64,000 bases of DNA. It comes from Paralithodes platypus. Its lineage: Eukaryota; Arthropoda; Malacostraca; Decapoda; Lithodidae. Shown here one piece after another: positions 10,787 to 23,553 of this stretch. The notes under the pieces are model-generated. The model ran no database searches. It was given only the letters and a program-made list of their open reading frames with translations, and was not told the origin of the DNA. A program made the position numbers and the translations under genes. Each line of letters begins with the position of its first letter. The stretch's first letter is position 1. The stretch covers positions 41,080,866 through 41,144,865 of the forward strand of contig CM064509.1 in assembly GCA_032716605.1 (NCBI GenBank), read 5' to 3'.

Positions 10787-13035
10787 TATATAACTGTTCA
10801 GTGTATAGTTATGCAACTATATTATACCGGTACTGAGTTGGTAGCATTCTATATAACTGTTCAGTGTATAGTTATGCAACTATATTATACCGGTACTGAG
10901 TTGGTAGCATTCTATAACTGTTCAGTGTATAGTTATGCAATTATATTATACCGGTACTAAGTTGGTAGCATTCTATATAACTGTTCAGTGTATAGTTATG
11001 CAACTATATTATACCGGTACTAAGTTGGTAGCATTCTATATAACTGTGTATAGTTATGCAACTATTATACCGGTACTAAGTTAGCATTCTATATAACTGT
11101 TCAGTGTATAGTTATGCAACTATATTATACCGGTACTAAGTTGGTAGCATTCTATATAACTGTTCAGTGTATAGTTATGCAACTATATTATACCGGTACT
11201 AAGTTGGTAGCATTCTATATAACTGTTCAGTGTATAGTTATGCAACTATATTATACCGGTACTAAGTTGGTAGCATTCTATATAACTGTTCAGTGTATAG
11301 TTATGCAACTATATTATACCGGTACTAAGTTGGTAGCATTCTCTACATTAGTCTAGGTACAGTTCTATATTATACCGGTACTAAGTTGGTAGCATTCTAT
11401 ATAACTGTTCAGTGTATAGTTATGCAACTATATACCGGTACTAAGTTGGTAGCATTCTATATAACTGTTCAGTGTATAGTTATGCAACTATATTATACCG
11501 GTACTAAGTTGGTAGCATTCTATATAACTGTTCAGTGTATAGTTATGCAACTATATTATACCGGTACTAAGTTGGTAGCATTCTATATAACTGTTCAGTG
11601 TATATGCAATTATATTATACCGGTACTAAGTTGGTAGCATTCTATATAACTGTTCAGTGTATAGTTATGCAACTATATTATACTGGTACTAAGTTGGTAG
11701 CATTCTATATAACTGTTCAGTGTATAGTTATGCAACTATATTATACCAGTACTAAGTTGGTAGCATTCTATATAACTGTTCAGTGTATAGTTATGCAACT
11801 ATATTATACCGGTACTAAGTTGGTAGCATTCTATATAACTGTTCAGTGTATAGTTATGCAACTATATTATACCGGTACTAAGTTGGTAGCATTCTATATA
11901 ACTGTTCAGTGTATAGTTATGCAACTATATGATACCGGTACTAAGTTGGTAGCATTCTATATAACTGTTCAGTGTATAGTTATGCAACTATATTATACCG
12001 GTACTAAGTTGGTAGCATTCTCCTCTACATTAGTCTAGGTACAGTTCTATATTATACCGGTACTAAGTTGGTAGCATTCTATATAACTGTTCAGTGTATA
12101 GTTATGCAACTATATTATACCGGTACTAAGTTGGTAGCATTCTATATAACTGTTCAGTGTATAGTTATGCAACTATATTATACCGGTACTAAGTTGGTAG
12201 CATTCTATATAACTGTTCAGTGTATAGTTATGCAACTATATTATACCGGTACTAAGTTGGTAGCATTCTATTAGTCTAGGTACAGTTCTATATTATACCG
12301 GTACTAAGTTGGTAGCATTCTATAACTTCAGTGTATAGTTATGCAACTATTATACCGGTACTAAGTTGGTAGCATTCTATATAACTGTTCAGTGTATAGT
12401 TATGCAACTATATTATACCGGTACTAAGTTGGTAGCATTCTATATAACTGTTCAGTGTATAGTTATGCAACTATATTATACTGGTACTAAGTGGTAGCAT
12501 TCTATATAACTGTTCAGTGTATAGTTATGCAACTATATTATACCAGTACTAAGTTGGTAGCATTCTATATAACTGTTCAGTGTATAGTTATGCAACTATA
12601 TTATACCGGTACTAAGTTGGTAGCATTCTATATAACTGTTCAGTGTATAGTTATGCAACTATATGATACTGGTACTAAGTTGGTAGCATTCTATATAACT
12701 GTTCAGTGTATAGTTATGCAACTATATTATACCGGTACTAAGTTGGTAGCATTCTATATAACTGTTCAGTGTATAGTTATGCAACTATATTATACCGGTA
12801 CTAAGTTGGTAGCATTCTATAACTGTTCAGTGTATAGTTATGCAACTATATTATACCGGTACTAAGTTGGTAGCATTCTATATAACTGTTCAGTGTATAG
12901 TTATGCAACTATATTATACCGGTACTAAGTTGGTAGCATTCTCCTCTACATTAGTCTAGGTACAGTTCTATATTATACCGGTACTAAGTTGGTAGCATTC
13001 TCCTCTACATTAGTCTAGGTACAGTTCTATATTTT
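10787..13035. repeat. 63-bp satellite, about 35 copies
   Basis: The unit contains gttcagtgtatagttatgca, ttataccggtactaagttgg and tagcattctatataac. The period of 63 keeps a 21-codon frame open, so long repetitive ORFs appear; they are not genes. A distinct variant with cattagtctaggtacagttc recurs near 11345, 12022, 12270, 12950 and 13007, pointing to higher-order units. Confidence 0.97.
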
Positions 13036-13104
13036 GCCTATTATACAAGTACAAGTATATACTCATATTTAAAAATAAAAATTACTTTTCCTTTTCAAAT
13101 GGTA

Positions 13105-13635
13105 AGGGGAGGTGTGGTGGAGTGGTCTTGCCACTGGACTGGTAATCCAATGGTCCCGGGTTCGAATCCCGATGTATCGATGGGAAGATATTATTGGGAT
13201 AGAATTTGTGCTGTACCTAGTATCAGTGCATTACCACAAAGCCCACCGAAATGCCAAAAACAAAATACCCTCATTGTTCCCTGATTAAATAGCATTGTAT
13301 GGATATTCCCATATTCAAAATATGCTACAGGAGGACAATGCCTAGTGAGTTCATTGCTCAATAAGTGGCATTCTGAGAGTGAGGGTCCGAGTCTTGGGGA
13401 TGAGAAGTGAGGGTCCGAGTCTTGGGGATGAGACAGTGAAGCACGAAGGCGAAGCAGCTCCATATATATGCGAAGGCAAGATGGCAAAGGCTGGTTGCAG
13501 CTTCACATGTCTCACTCCCAAGACTGGAACAAGACCTCATGATGGGCTTAACAGTGTTAAATGGTTGAATGTACTGTACAGGCTTTCAGTCTATGCCCGA
13601 TAGGGAGTAAGTTGGAATATAGAAGAAAAAAAAAA
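13105..13635 (+). mobile_element. tRNA-derived SINE, about 530 bp, poly(A) tail
   Basis: The head has a pol III A-box-like tggtggagtgg and a perfect B box ggttcgaatcc (about 13160). A roughly 450-bp tRNA-unrelated body ends in an A-run (about 13626-13635). A second full copy lies reversed at 30554-31113 inside the 147-bp satellite. The body carries a local duplication of gagggtccgagtcttgggga. It is long for a SINE. Confidence 0.88.
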
Positions 13636-15531
13636 TGGCGATGAATAAATATACTGCATGTGTACGTACAGGAAATATGCCAGAAATAATTTGCCAGTAG
13701 ATGTTCTGACACCCACCACCTGTAGAACATCAGTGAGGCCCCAGCTGGCCACGGAAGAGGCTTCAATAATCAATGAGTCACGTCACCTCCTCACACCAAC
13801 ATACAGTCGGCGGCCACACAAAAGAGCAAACACATCACCACTTCCACTAATATCTTCAATGATAAAACTAATTACTCCCTTATACATAGATAGTTTAATA
13901 ACAACAAAGAAGCATACAACTATAAAATATTTATATGTTATCATATGGTCCAATTAACGATTACAAACAGTATAACAAAACACTGCATCATACACAATAG
14001 AGATAGCCATGGCCAATGTTTGACCAGAAAGCGTTGTTCAAGTGTTTTGTGGACTTGTGTACTGTTCTAACTAAAGGTAGAATTAAATTACGAGAAGTAA
14101 AGATAATTACACAACTTTTGGTCATCCTTAAACATTCCACGCTTCCCAGAAAAATGTGCAGTCAGGGAAGGAAGTAATGTCATCTATTCTGCCAGCTGCA
14201 TCCTTTGATGCAATTTAACCTCAGACTTTGAAACAATAGACACACGGTAGGTTAACCTGTTGTATTCTATGTTATGAGAAACTTCAATAATCCGTAGATT
14301 ATCTTATAGAGAAACTATGTTCATTGGGAAATATGATAAGTTAGCCTTAATGAATCTTCGCCTACTACAGACATGGCAAATGTTCAAGGTGAATAGAAGC
14401 CTAGGCTGTAGAAACCTAACCAACGTAAATAAAATTTGGTGTACTCCCTTGGATCACCAAGTACAGTAGGCCTACTGGTACAAAATGATCCCTTTAGACT
14501 AAAATATGTCAATCCCTTTTATGCAATCAGAATCAATAGTTTACTGAGAACCTTGCTTATCATTTGTGAAATCTAGATAGAGGACTGAAATTGACACTTC
14601 TGCGACGTGCAGGCAGGCAGACAATTGTATCTCCAAATATCAAACTTAACATCAAGCATTCGTAAATACCATTTTCCATGTATTCTAATTGTATGTAATT
14701 ATTGCATTAATATAATTGGGCTAATAAATATACTTTTATTAAGTCTAAGAACCTACACAAATAGTTAATTCCATAAATATCATCACACGCTATTCAGGAC
14801 ATACCTAAATTTCACAATTTAAGCACGTCTATATTTGAGCCCTAACTCAAGTAAACTTGATATTATTCTATGTGATGGTATTTTGTGTATAATTCTTAAC
14901 CTGTTCAGTACCGGTGACATCCTTTTAATTATCTTCTGGCAATGATTAGACGATTTTATTCAGCTTAGGAAGGACTTCTAGCAAATAATAAGGCTTCAAA
15001 TTATCTCGACCAACCCTTTTAACTACCACAGATCCTTCTTAGAATTAAATATAACTCACATCGCTGTTACTCAAAGGGTAAATTTAATGATAATTTGCAG
15101 TCTCGTTGTATGACACCCCATTCTGAGTGTATAAATATAGTGTTGTTTTGTACCTATTGTATGGATCGCCTTGTGTTTCTATTGTATGTATTTATAGACT
15201 TCTTAGTTTCTCCCCGTTAGAAAAATTCACAAATCCCAGTTTTATCCAAACATAATAGAAAGTGATGGAAAGCTTCCTGTGAGAATAAGGGAGATGACTA
15301 AAGTAGATACAGAGACAGAAAAGGGAGAGCAGAATAATTATTGTTTACTGGTAGAAGTATATATTATCAACCGATGACTTCTTAGTATTGCTTTCAAAGG
15401 ATATATTCTGAGGTATAATAAATCTGATCCTTCCGAGCCCCCGTGACCCACAGCCCTCGACCCCTGACATAAACCCTACTCACTCTCGGATTTCCTTTGA
15501 ACCACGATTATTATGAGAGTTTAAGCTGCTT

Positions 15532-15534
<3 letters not shown>
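13636..15534. other. Nearly 1.9 kb without recognisable genes
   Basis: A+T-rich unique-looking sequence with stop codons in all frames. No splice-consistent coding pattern, tRNA or known repeat was seen. Confidence 0.45.

Positions 15535-15564
<30 letters not shown>
15535..15564. repeat. (GT)n microsatellite
   Basis: About 14 consecutive gt dinucleotides. Confidence 0.95.
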
Positions 15565-15567
<3 letters not shown>

Positions 15568-15726
15568 TTACAAGTAATAGTTAGTATCTCGGGAGACCTT
15601 GCGGTCCATTTCGGGGAGATTCTCGAAGTGGAAGGAGAGAGACTGTTTAGTGCACTACACTCGTTACAGAGTGTGCAAAATACTACCTTACCGTATCTAC
15701 TCTCTTCTTGAACTGATCTACTGAAG

Positions 15727-15830
15727 ACAGGGTTGGAAAAAATCTGATTTGTTTTAATAACAATCAATGTCATTGATTGTTTTATTAAAATCGGATTTAT
15801 TTGATTAAAATCGATTTTTTCGATTTGTTT
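15727..15830 (+). mobile_element. Possible hAT-type transposon end
   Basis: Begins cagggttggaaaaaatctga and continues with repeated aaaatcgattttt motifs. This resembles hAT termini (CAGGGTTGG...), but the partner end was not found. Confidence 0.35.
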
Positions 15831-15875
15831 ACATAAGCTTCCATTTTGCGCAAAATATGCATAATATTGTAAGTA

Positions 15876-16346
15876 CAGGGTGACCCCCAAAAAAACTCCC
15901 ACATTTCAAAGGTAAATGAAACAAAAATGGTTAATGATAATCAAAATATTATTGCACACATGAAACTTCATTCAATACAGTTTTTATTCATAATGTTTTA
16001 AATATGACATCCTCCAAATGGTGGCCGTCATTGTCTATACACGCTTGGAGGCGATTTCTGAAAGCTGCCATGGCTCGACGGGTCATGTCGGGTGGAACAG
16101 CGGCTATCACCTGCTGAATAGCAACCTTAAGGGCTTCAAGAGTTTGGGGTCGACGAGTATACACTCGTGATTAAGGGAAACATTTCCCTAAGCACTTGCA
16201 ATGATCGATGTGTGGTTTCAGCAAGATGGAGCTACGGAACACACAGCTCTACAATCATTGCAAGTGCTTAGGGAAATGTTTCCCTTAATCACGAGTGTAT
16301 ACTCATCGACCCCAAACTCTTGAAGCCCTTAAGGTTGGTATTCAGC
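15876..16346 (-). pseudogene. Tc1/mariner-type transposase relic folded into an inverted duplication
   Basis: The minus strand from about 16160 to 15990 encodes a mariner/IS630-type C-terminus (RPQTLEALKVAIQQVIAAV, MTRRAMAAFRNRLQACI, ending HHLEDVIFKTL and stop). It is followed by a typical TIR at 15876, cagggtgaccccc next to TA. The plus strand at 16207-16310 encodes the block around the second catalytic Asp (WFQQDGATEHTAL, then LREMFPLI). The two halves face each other: about 94-bp arms (16111-16204 and 16254-16346) are near-perfect inverted repeats. An inverted duplication or rearrangement destroyed the gene. Confidence 0.82.
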
Positions 16347-16509
16347 TGGAGGACTATTGCCTCTAAATATAGCCTAATAATTTCTGAGCTTTCTTCTCTT
16401 CTTCAATGCACTGCTTGGAAAACTTTAGGTTACGGTACTGATAATCAAAACACCCACATCTTTCTCCAATTCAGTCATATCCAGAAGCATTCCCAAAAGC
16501 AAATACCCT

Positions 16510-16600
16510 GACTTGAGAGAGAAAGAGAGAGAGAGAGAAAAACAAAAAGAGTTCATGAGAAGAGCAGAGAGGGAGAGGCAGACCGAGAGCGAGGTGGAGA
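16510..16600. repeat. GA-rich simple repeat
   Basis: gagagaaagagagagagaga and related purine-rich sequence. Confidence 0.85.
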
Positions 16601-17106
16601 GATAGAGTTGAGGTGTATATGAGTGAAACTGGTGTTGGATGGTAGGAGGAGCGCCCATTGATGGATGACAGAGGAGGCGATTCATTCATGGTCACCCTTT
16701 TGGTGATGAAGGCGTTTGGTAATAGATAGATCGATAGTGAGTAACCCTTTAATGACCCACTGACAAAGTGAAATACAGAAACCTACATTATTAAAATATT
16801 CAACATAATTATATAGCCTACGGTACCGGTATACCAAAATATTACAACCAACGAAGATACAGTAGCTGATATAAACATAAACAGGCATTTTGAAATACCG
16901 GTACTATATTAGTTTGGGAACTACAAATGTTGGCACTTCTACTCTACAAACACTTTACAAGTTCTTCGACTAATAAAGTAAGTCAAAATGCGTTTTTAGG
17001 GTCATATTATCTATCAATATAGAAAACATATGCTGAAGCTTTTGAGTAATAATTTCCCAGCTGTCACTTCACAGATTACTTACAAAATATATATATATAT
17101 ATACCG

Positions 17107-17148
<42 letters not shown>

Positions 17149-17419
17149 TATATATTATAGTGTATAATTATCTAGTCGCGTGTTAAAAAATTGCCAATTT
17201 TTTCTGCTAACAGTCAAGCAAAAAAAATATTCCTGTAAATGTTCTTGCCGACTTATGGATTATGGACTTGGGTAATCTTCAACCTCATGTCATACGATAC
17301 CGATACCGTAACTATGGTACCACAATATTCTTCATAAAATACAGTTATATTTGGAGGCCACTATAAAGCCATCCTGGAGTGGTCAATGTCGAGGTATAAT
17401 CTTTTCCTTTCATCTGGCA
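16601..17419. other. No gene; contains a (TA)n microsatellite at about 17087-17146
   Basis: Unique-looking A+T-rich DNA. Two (ta)n tracts are separated by ccggg. Confidence 0.6.
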
Positions 17420-18630
17420 GTGACGTATTTCAGACTGATGAGAAAGGTTGAGGCGAATGGAAGAGATGGGTCGTTGTTGGGATGGATTAGGTCATGGCTA
17501 ATTGGTAGGAAGCAGAGAGTCTGCATAAATGGTACCAAGTCAGGGTGGGGAACAGTCAAAAGTGGTGTCCCCCAGGGATCTGTATTAGGTCCTCTGTTGT
17601 TTGTTATATACATAAATGACCTTGATTTAGGTATAACTAGTAGGATAAGTAAATTTGCAGACGATACCAAAATGGGGAGAAAAATTTATTCAGATAGAGA
17701 TATACAGTAGAGTGCCTCCAAAGGGATCTAGATACCTTACACGAATGGTCAGTAAATGGCAGATGAAGTTTAACATTGACAAATGCAAGGTATTAAAGAT
17801 AGGGAAGATGCATACAAATGTTAAATATAAACTTACTAATATGGAATTAGAAAACTCAGACTGTGAGAAAGATCTAGATGTGTTTGTTAGTAATGATTTG
17901 AAGCCTAGAAAGCAGTGTATAGCGTTCGTAACAAGGCAAACAGGATTCTCGGGTTCACCTCTAGGAGTGTGACACTCTAACAGAACTGCTAATGTTATCT
18001 TAAAACTTTATTTGTCATTAGTGAGACCCCATATGGATTATGCTGTCCAATTTTGGTGTCCTTATTACAGAATGGACATAGATTCATTGGAGATAGTACA
18101 ACGTAGAATGACAAAAATAATCCATATTAGAAATCTTCCATATGAAGAAAGGTTGAAGAAATTAGGCTTACATTCGTTAGAGAGACGCAGAGTTGGAGGG
18201 GATATGATAGAGGTGTTCAAGTGGGTTAGTGGGAATAAATGGGATATGAAAAACGTACTAAAGCTCAGTGATAGCGAAAGAACTCGAACTTCAGGAAAGA
18301 TATAGGCAAATATTGGTTAGGTAACAGAGTTGTAGATAGGTGGAATAGGCTACCAAGTGCTATAGTGGGATCAAGAACGATAGGGAGCTTTAAGATCAAT
18401 TTAGATAGGCATATGGACGATATGGGTTGGGTGTGAGAGGGATCTGTCAGGTGTGGGCCAATGGGCGCTCTGCAGACTCCCGTTTTCTGATCTGACCGTT
18501 TCGGTGAGGTCAGTCCTAATGGTGTTAGTGAGCTAGGCTTATAATGAGGGTTAGGTGTGAGAGGGATCTGCCCTATGTGGGCCAATCGGCTTTCTGCAAA
18601 CTCCCATTTTCTTATGTTCTTATGTTCTTA
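17420..18630 (+). pseudogene. CR1/Jockey-type LINE reverse transcriptase relic with 3' UTR
   Basis: Conserved RT blocks are visible: LLGWIRSWLIGRKQRVCING, KSGVPQGSVLGPLLFVIYIN and the catalytic FADDTK (about 17655). In other frames follow MQMK-type thumb sequence (SKWQMKFNIDKCKVLKIG) and the C-terminal domain (LVRPHMDYAVQFWCPYY, LEIVQRRMTKII). Several stops and frameshifts break the frame (for example TAG near 17708). The endonuclease and N-terminal RT are missing. The UTR contains two copies of a block gtgagagggatctg...ggccaat and ends in repeats of ttcttatg, typical of CR1 microsatellite-like tails. The LINE would copy its RNA at the target site by target-primed reverse transcription. Confidence 0.9.
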
Positions 18631-19179
18631 CGACCATGGACTTGGTTATAGGCTACCCGAGTTAAGGGGGTAGTGCTTGGTTTTTGGGCTATATATTTAT
18701 GTAATTATTTATTTTCAGTTTCCTCACTAGACCTCCATCAAGCTTAGAAAAACACCCCCTAAAATAAATTTGTAAATTTTTGGTAGAAAAATTTCCCGGC
18801 CGAAGGTCGGGAAATTCTAAAATTAGAGGATCACTCGCCAGGAAAAACTCGACACCTAAAGGGCACGAAAGGTCTTAAAATTGAAAACATATGTCTCAAA
18901 ATCGCCAAACTAACGGAACGAACGTCTTAAAACCTCAAAACTATTATGTTAACATGAGAGAGAAAGGGGACCATAGAAAGCGACTGTAAGCGAGTACTAT
19001 CCCCTTAATGCTTAATAAACACCCTGCAGTAAACAGAGACTGGACAACAACACACTTATCGGTCCACATTTATCAATAACAGTAAGTAGTGCCACTCTAA
19101 TATTTCATACCGGTACCTACAGTACATGGATAGAAGATTATTGAGACTTAAGCCCAACTTTCACGCCACAATATCATGG
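18631..19179. other. No gene seen
   Basis: Only a small hairpin (ttcccggccgaaggtcgggaa, about 18791-18811) stands out. Confidence 0.5.
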
Positions 19180-19817
19180 AAATGGAATGACAGGGGAGGA
19201 AGATAATGTAGCATCCCACCCCTAAAGTGTAGGGTGATAAACACGGCCATAATGGAATGACAGGGGAGGAAGATAATGTAGCATCCCACCCCTAAAGTGT
19301 AGGGTGATAAACACGGCCATAATGGAATGACAGGGGAGGAAGATAATGTAGCATCCCACCCCTAAAGTGTAGGGTGATAAACACGGGCTATAATGGAATG
19401 ACAGGGGAGGAAGATAATGTAGCATCCCACCCCTAAAGTGTAGGGTGATAAACACGGGCCATAATGGAATGACAGGGGAGGAAGATAATGTAGCATCCCA
19501 CCCCTAAAGTGTAGTTTGATAAACACGGGCTATAATGGAATGACAGGGGAGGAAGATAATGTAGCATCCCACCCCTAAAGTGTAGGGTGATAAACACGGG
19601 CCATAATGGAATGACAGGGGAGGAAGATAATGTAGCATCCCACCCCTAAAGTGTAGGGTGATAAACACGGGCTATAATGGAATGACAGGGGAGGAAGATA
19701 ATGTAGCATCCCACCCCTAAAGTGTAGGGTGATAAACACGGGCCATAATGGAATGACAGGGGAGGAAGATAATGTAGCATCCCACCCCTAAAGTGTAGGG
19801 TGACAAACCGGGCCATA
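19180..19817. repeat. 70-71-bp satellite, about 9 copies
   Basis: The unit includes ataatggaatgacaggggag, gaagataatgtagcatccca and cccctaaagtgtagggtgat. Units alternate between cacggccat, cacgggcta and cacgggccat junctions, giving periods of 70 or 71. Minus-strand ORFs here are repeat artefacts. Confidence 0.95.
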
Positions 19818-20844
19818 ATCTCTTCAACAAAATTAGAAAAACCTGATGGATGCGCCAACGCAAGTCTTCAAGAGAGCCTTGGACAACCATCTCAAAACTG
19901 GCTGATCAACCATGCTTAGCGGGGGAGAGAGCTGCTCCCTCAAATAGTCTGGTTCATCAAACACTATAGCAGCAAACAAACTCGGGGGGAGCAGCTCTCG
20001 CAGAGACCAAAACAATTCAAGGTAGGTTCTACTTTATTTGATGATTTTATTTTATTTTTTGTTTAGCCATGCGTCTCTTGTAGTTAATCATCATGCTACA
20101 ATTCGGTAAGAAATGTTGGCAATTGTCCCTAATTTGTTAAACTACAGGCTCCAGTACAAGTCAAACGGTCAACATTAGCTAAACATTGTCCGAATATAAT
20201 TTGTTTCCCTTGTCTAGACGAGTCATTTGAGACTAGTTTGACATCTTTAGCACGGTATACAGTTTGGGGCAAAAATCAGTGTTTCAGAACTCTGAGGGCT
20301 GCCACAGGCACCAGCATGAAGATACAGATTCCCTCCACCTTTTAAAATTTTCCCATTGGGTCCTAGTATCTGTGTACTAAGTATAATGCTTTAGTCACTA
20401 AGTGCAAAATTTGGCCAAAAATTGTTCAGCCCCCTGGAAGCCACTACAAGGACGATGCCAGAGACGATCCATAGATGCTGGACCACGACTTAAGAACGAA
20501 AATTTAGCTTTGCTGAAGTCTGTACAACAAACCAAAGGTGAATATTGTACATGGACTCCTCGTGAGACTATCTACAGTATGATAATATGTTACCCTACAT
20601 TAACCCTACACACCCACCATTCCACCAAGTGATACACGTAAACTCAACCCCAGTGAGGCAGTGACACCTATCTTTTCCGCGTCCCCGTAACAAATTAATT
20701 AAGTGATACTTGATTTATTGAGTTCTATAATTAATTCATGCTAACTCGTTCTAGAAGTGCTATCGTCACCTATTTATATATATATATGTGACAAGACTCC
20801 TAAGTGCGCTTTTTAGGATTAATATATATCCGTGATAAAGTCGA
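19818..20844. other. No intact gene; possible LINE C-terminal scrap near 19855
   Basis: The phrase QVFKRALDNHLKTG (about 19861-19902, plus strand) resembles the end of LINE ORFs, but nothing else supports it. gggggagagagctgctccct and its near-inverse gggggagcagctctc form a long-range stem (19919-20001). Confidence 0.3.
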
Positions 20845-21310
20845 GAATCCAAGGACAGGGTAAGCAAACATTCTTCTTCACTGCCATCAAAGACTGGAAC
20901 GACCTACCCCAGTCAGTCCGTGAAAAGAGAACACTGTATTCCTTCAGACGTAGCCTGAAGGAGCTCCTGAACCGGACAGCTGCGAGAAGGGAGCACTAAG
21001 CTTATGTCTACTACTAAATACGACATAAGAGATAGGCAAACCAAACTGAAATGATTACTGATTACGGATTACTGATATTTACTATAAGATGTAAGGTATC
21101 TTAAAATAACCCCCTAGAAATACTTTCTCTAAAGTATCTATTTCTTTTATCCTCCCCTTTTCCCCAGCTAACCTAATCCCACAAGGACCCCAATGGGCTA
21201 TCCTTAGTTGGAATTATGCAAAGCTGGTACATGTCATATTTGTAACATACTATGTGGTGCCAACTCTGTAAATTGCTAACTGAATAAATATTATTATTAT
21301 TTATTATTGT
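20845..21310 (+). mobile_element. LINE 3' end with (ATT)n tail
   Basis: Encodes a typical LINE RT C-terminus (FFFTAIKDWNDLPQSVREKR, then SFRRSLKELLNRTAARREH and stop at about 20998). A roughly 290-bp UTR follows, ending aataaatattattattattt. The short (ATT)n tail suggests an L2/CR1- or RTE-like element. The rest of the element is absent. Confidence 0.75.
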
Positions 21311-21573
21311 CCACGAAATACCCAGTCAAACCCAGTAAAAATCCTGGTATAACACACACACACACACACATATACTATACAGTATATAACTTGCCAGTAT
21401 AACTATGAGATAAGGATTGCACATATTGGTGCTTTGATTGCTCGCCTCTAAAATTTGTCAGATATCAATATAAAAGTTACCTTTTTGCTGTTGAAGCTTA
21501 ATGAAGGTTTTAAATTAATGTTGGTGTTTAGTATATTTATCATATGAATTTTTAAATTCGTTTACACTTTACC

Positions 21574-21606
<33 letters not shown>

Positions 21607-23553
21607 CTCCCGTCCACTCACCAACTCTCTGCAACCTATCTCTCTCTTCGCCGCAATGTTGCATCTCTCACTTTTCTATCACTACTACAATAATCAGTGT
21701 TCCTCGGAGCTTTCCCAGTGTATACCACCTCTACGTAGGGTACGTAGTACCCGCCTTGCAACACAATCCCACCCCTACTCTGTGCAACTCTCCAACCCAA
21801 GAGTGAAACGCTATTCTCAGACTTTCTTCTATTCAACTGCTGAACTCTGGATCTCTCCCAGAATCAGTCTTTCCCCCTTCCTATGACTTAAATCGCTTCA
21901 AACTCCGTGTGTCCAGGCATTTTAGCTCGAACGTCCCTTGATTTTGGCCCTGTCACTCTTTCAACTGTGAGGGAGGCACTCGCTGCAGGCAGTTATGCCT
22001 TTTGTCTCCTTCATTCATAGAAAAAAATATATATATACAGTATATATATACACCGTATATACTGTATATACACGCAAACACATTATTATATAATATTTTA
22101 TGGCTATACAAATGTATATAAATATAGCGTTACCAATTTGTCAGGTTAGCTTGAATGGACTTTACACTGTACTGGCCTAATTTCGTCAATGTTTACAATT
22201 ATTGACATAAGACAATACTAATTAACCTAACTAACCAACCTAACCTGGCTAACCATAATATATTGGTTAGGGGTGGACACTGGACAGGATGGAGTACGAT
22301 CCCTAAGTTGTTTAGCTTAATTTTTTACGTTTTATAATTATTTAAGTTTTTATCATTATTTAAGTTAAAGTTATGTCGTGAGTGTCACTCGCGACACATC
22401 ACTACACAGCTTGAGCATTTTTGAGAAGCAATATTCGATATGAATCACACATTTTATGTGAAATGTTTTACATTGAGGCGGGTTTTACCGCAGCCTGGCG
22501 GGCATTTACAAATTATTTTCAGCATCCCTCGTACATAACACATATTTTGTTCATAATTATACTTAGTATTATTGGGGTACACACTGTACAACATTGTGAC
22601 ATGGTACTCACCAGGTGTCAGTCCAGTGGTATCCTGTTTACAGCACGAACACAAAGACAGCAAGGAGGCAAGAGCAACAGCTGAAACTACGTGCTTCCTC
22701 CACTATAGTATGTTGGATACTGGCGGTCTGGAGTCTGGACCGACGGGCCGGCGGCGTCTGGACTCTGGTGGCTGCTGGCTGCTGGCAGATTCGCAGCGAC
22801 TGCCTCAGACTGAGGACTCTAGCACGTATAAAAGGACTCGCCACTTCAATGGGAAATGGGCGTTTTATTATCTAAAATTCCTTCTTGTTCGTACATTATA
22901 ATGTTAAACTTGCAAAACAAACAAACCAAAACAGGAATTGGACAATATAAAGACAAAATAACTTATCAAAATCACTTTGTGGAAATAACGCATGGAAGAG
23001 TTAGCTAAATAATATTATGAACGCACATGATATGAACATTCTATCGTTATAATATTATGAACGCACATGATATGAACATTCTATCGTTATAATCAAGGAA
23101 TTAGTCAATTGGGAAGTTCAGGACGTTCTGGTAAATTATGTACAGTATAATAATGAAACTACAATTTAGGTTAAACTATTATATGCAAACTAGTTATATT
23201 ATAAGATGACAACTTAAGCATAAAACTGTATATTTAACAATATTAATCAATATAATATACAAACAAATGTGCAAATTGACAAGATATTAACAATGGTACA
23301 CAATACATAGTCACAAACGATAGTGTTATCGAGTAGGTGGTACCTGTGAGCAACTGCGCAACTGAACACATAATATGACCCCTACCAACCAATAAATAAT
23401 TTTACGTTATCACAACGTCATATATAAGTGTAGCCGCAACTTGACAACATACGAAAATAACGTCGTATTTACGTGCATGCATGAACAACCACAAAAGTCG
23501 CAGGACCAAAACACATAATGTTGTAAAATAACGTAAATAGACCATAATTTAAC
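21311..23553. other. No gene; simple repeats and a 40-bp tandem duplication
   Basis: (CA)n at about 21353-21370, (TA)n at about 21578-21605 and 22027-22070. A perfect two-copy 40-bp duplication lies at 23011-23050 and 23051-23090. The remainder shows no coding pattern I trust. Confidence 0.6.

Noticed and set aside
10709..12865. Several ORFs of 60-146 codons
   Set aside because: All derive from the 63-bp satellite; the repeated 21-residue unit follows from the period.
13111..13185. tRNA gene
   Set aside because: The A and B boxes are present but the sequence is the head of a repeated 530-bp SINE, and the acceptor stem does not close.
19222..19858. Minus-strand ORFs with FRGGMLHYLPPLSFHY repeats
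   Set aside because: Products of the 70-71-bp satellite.
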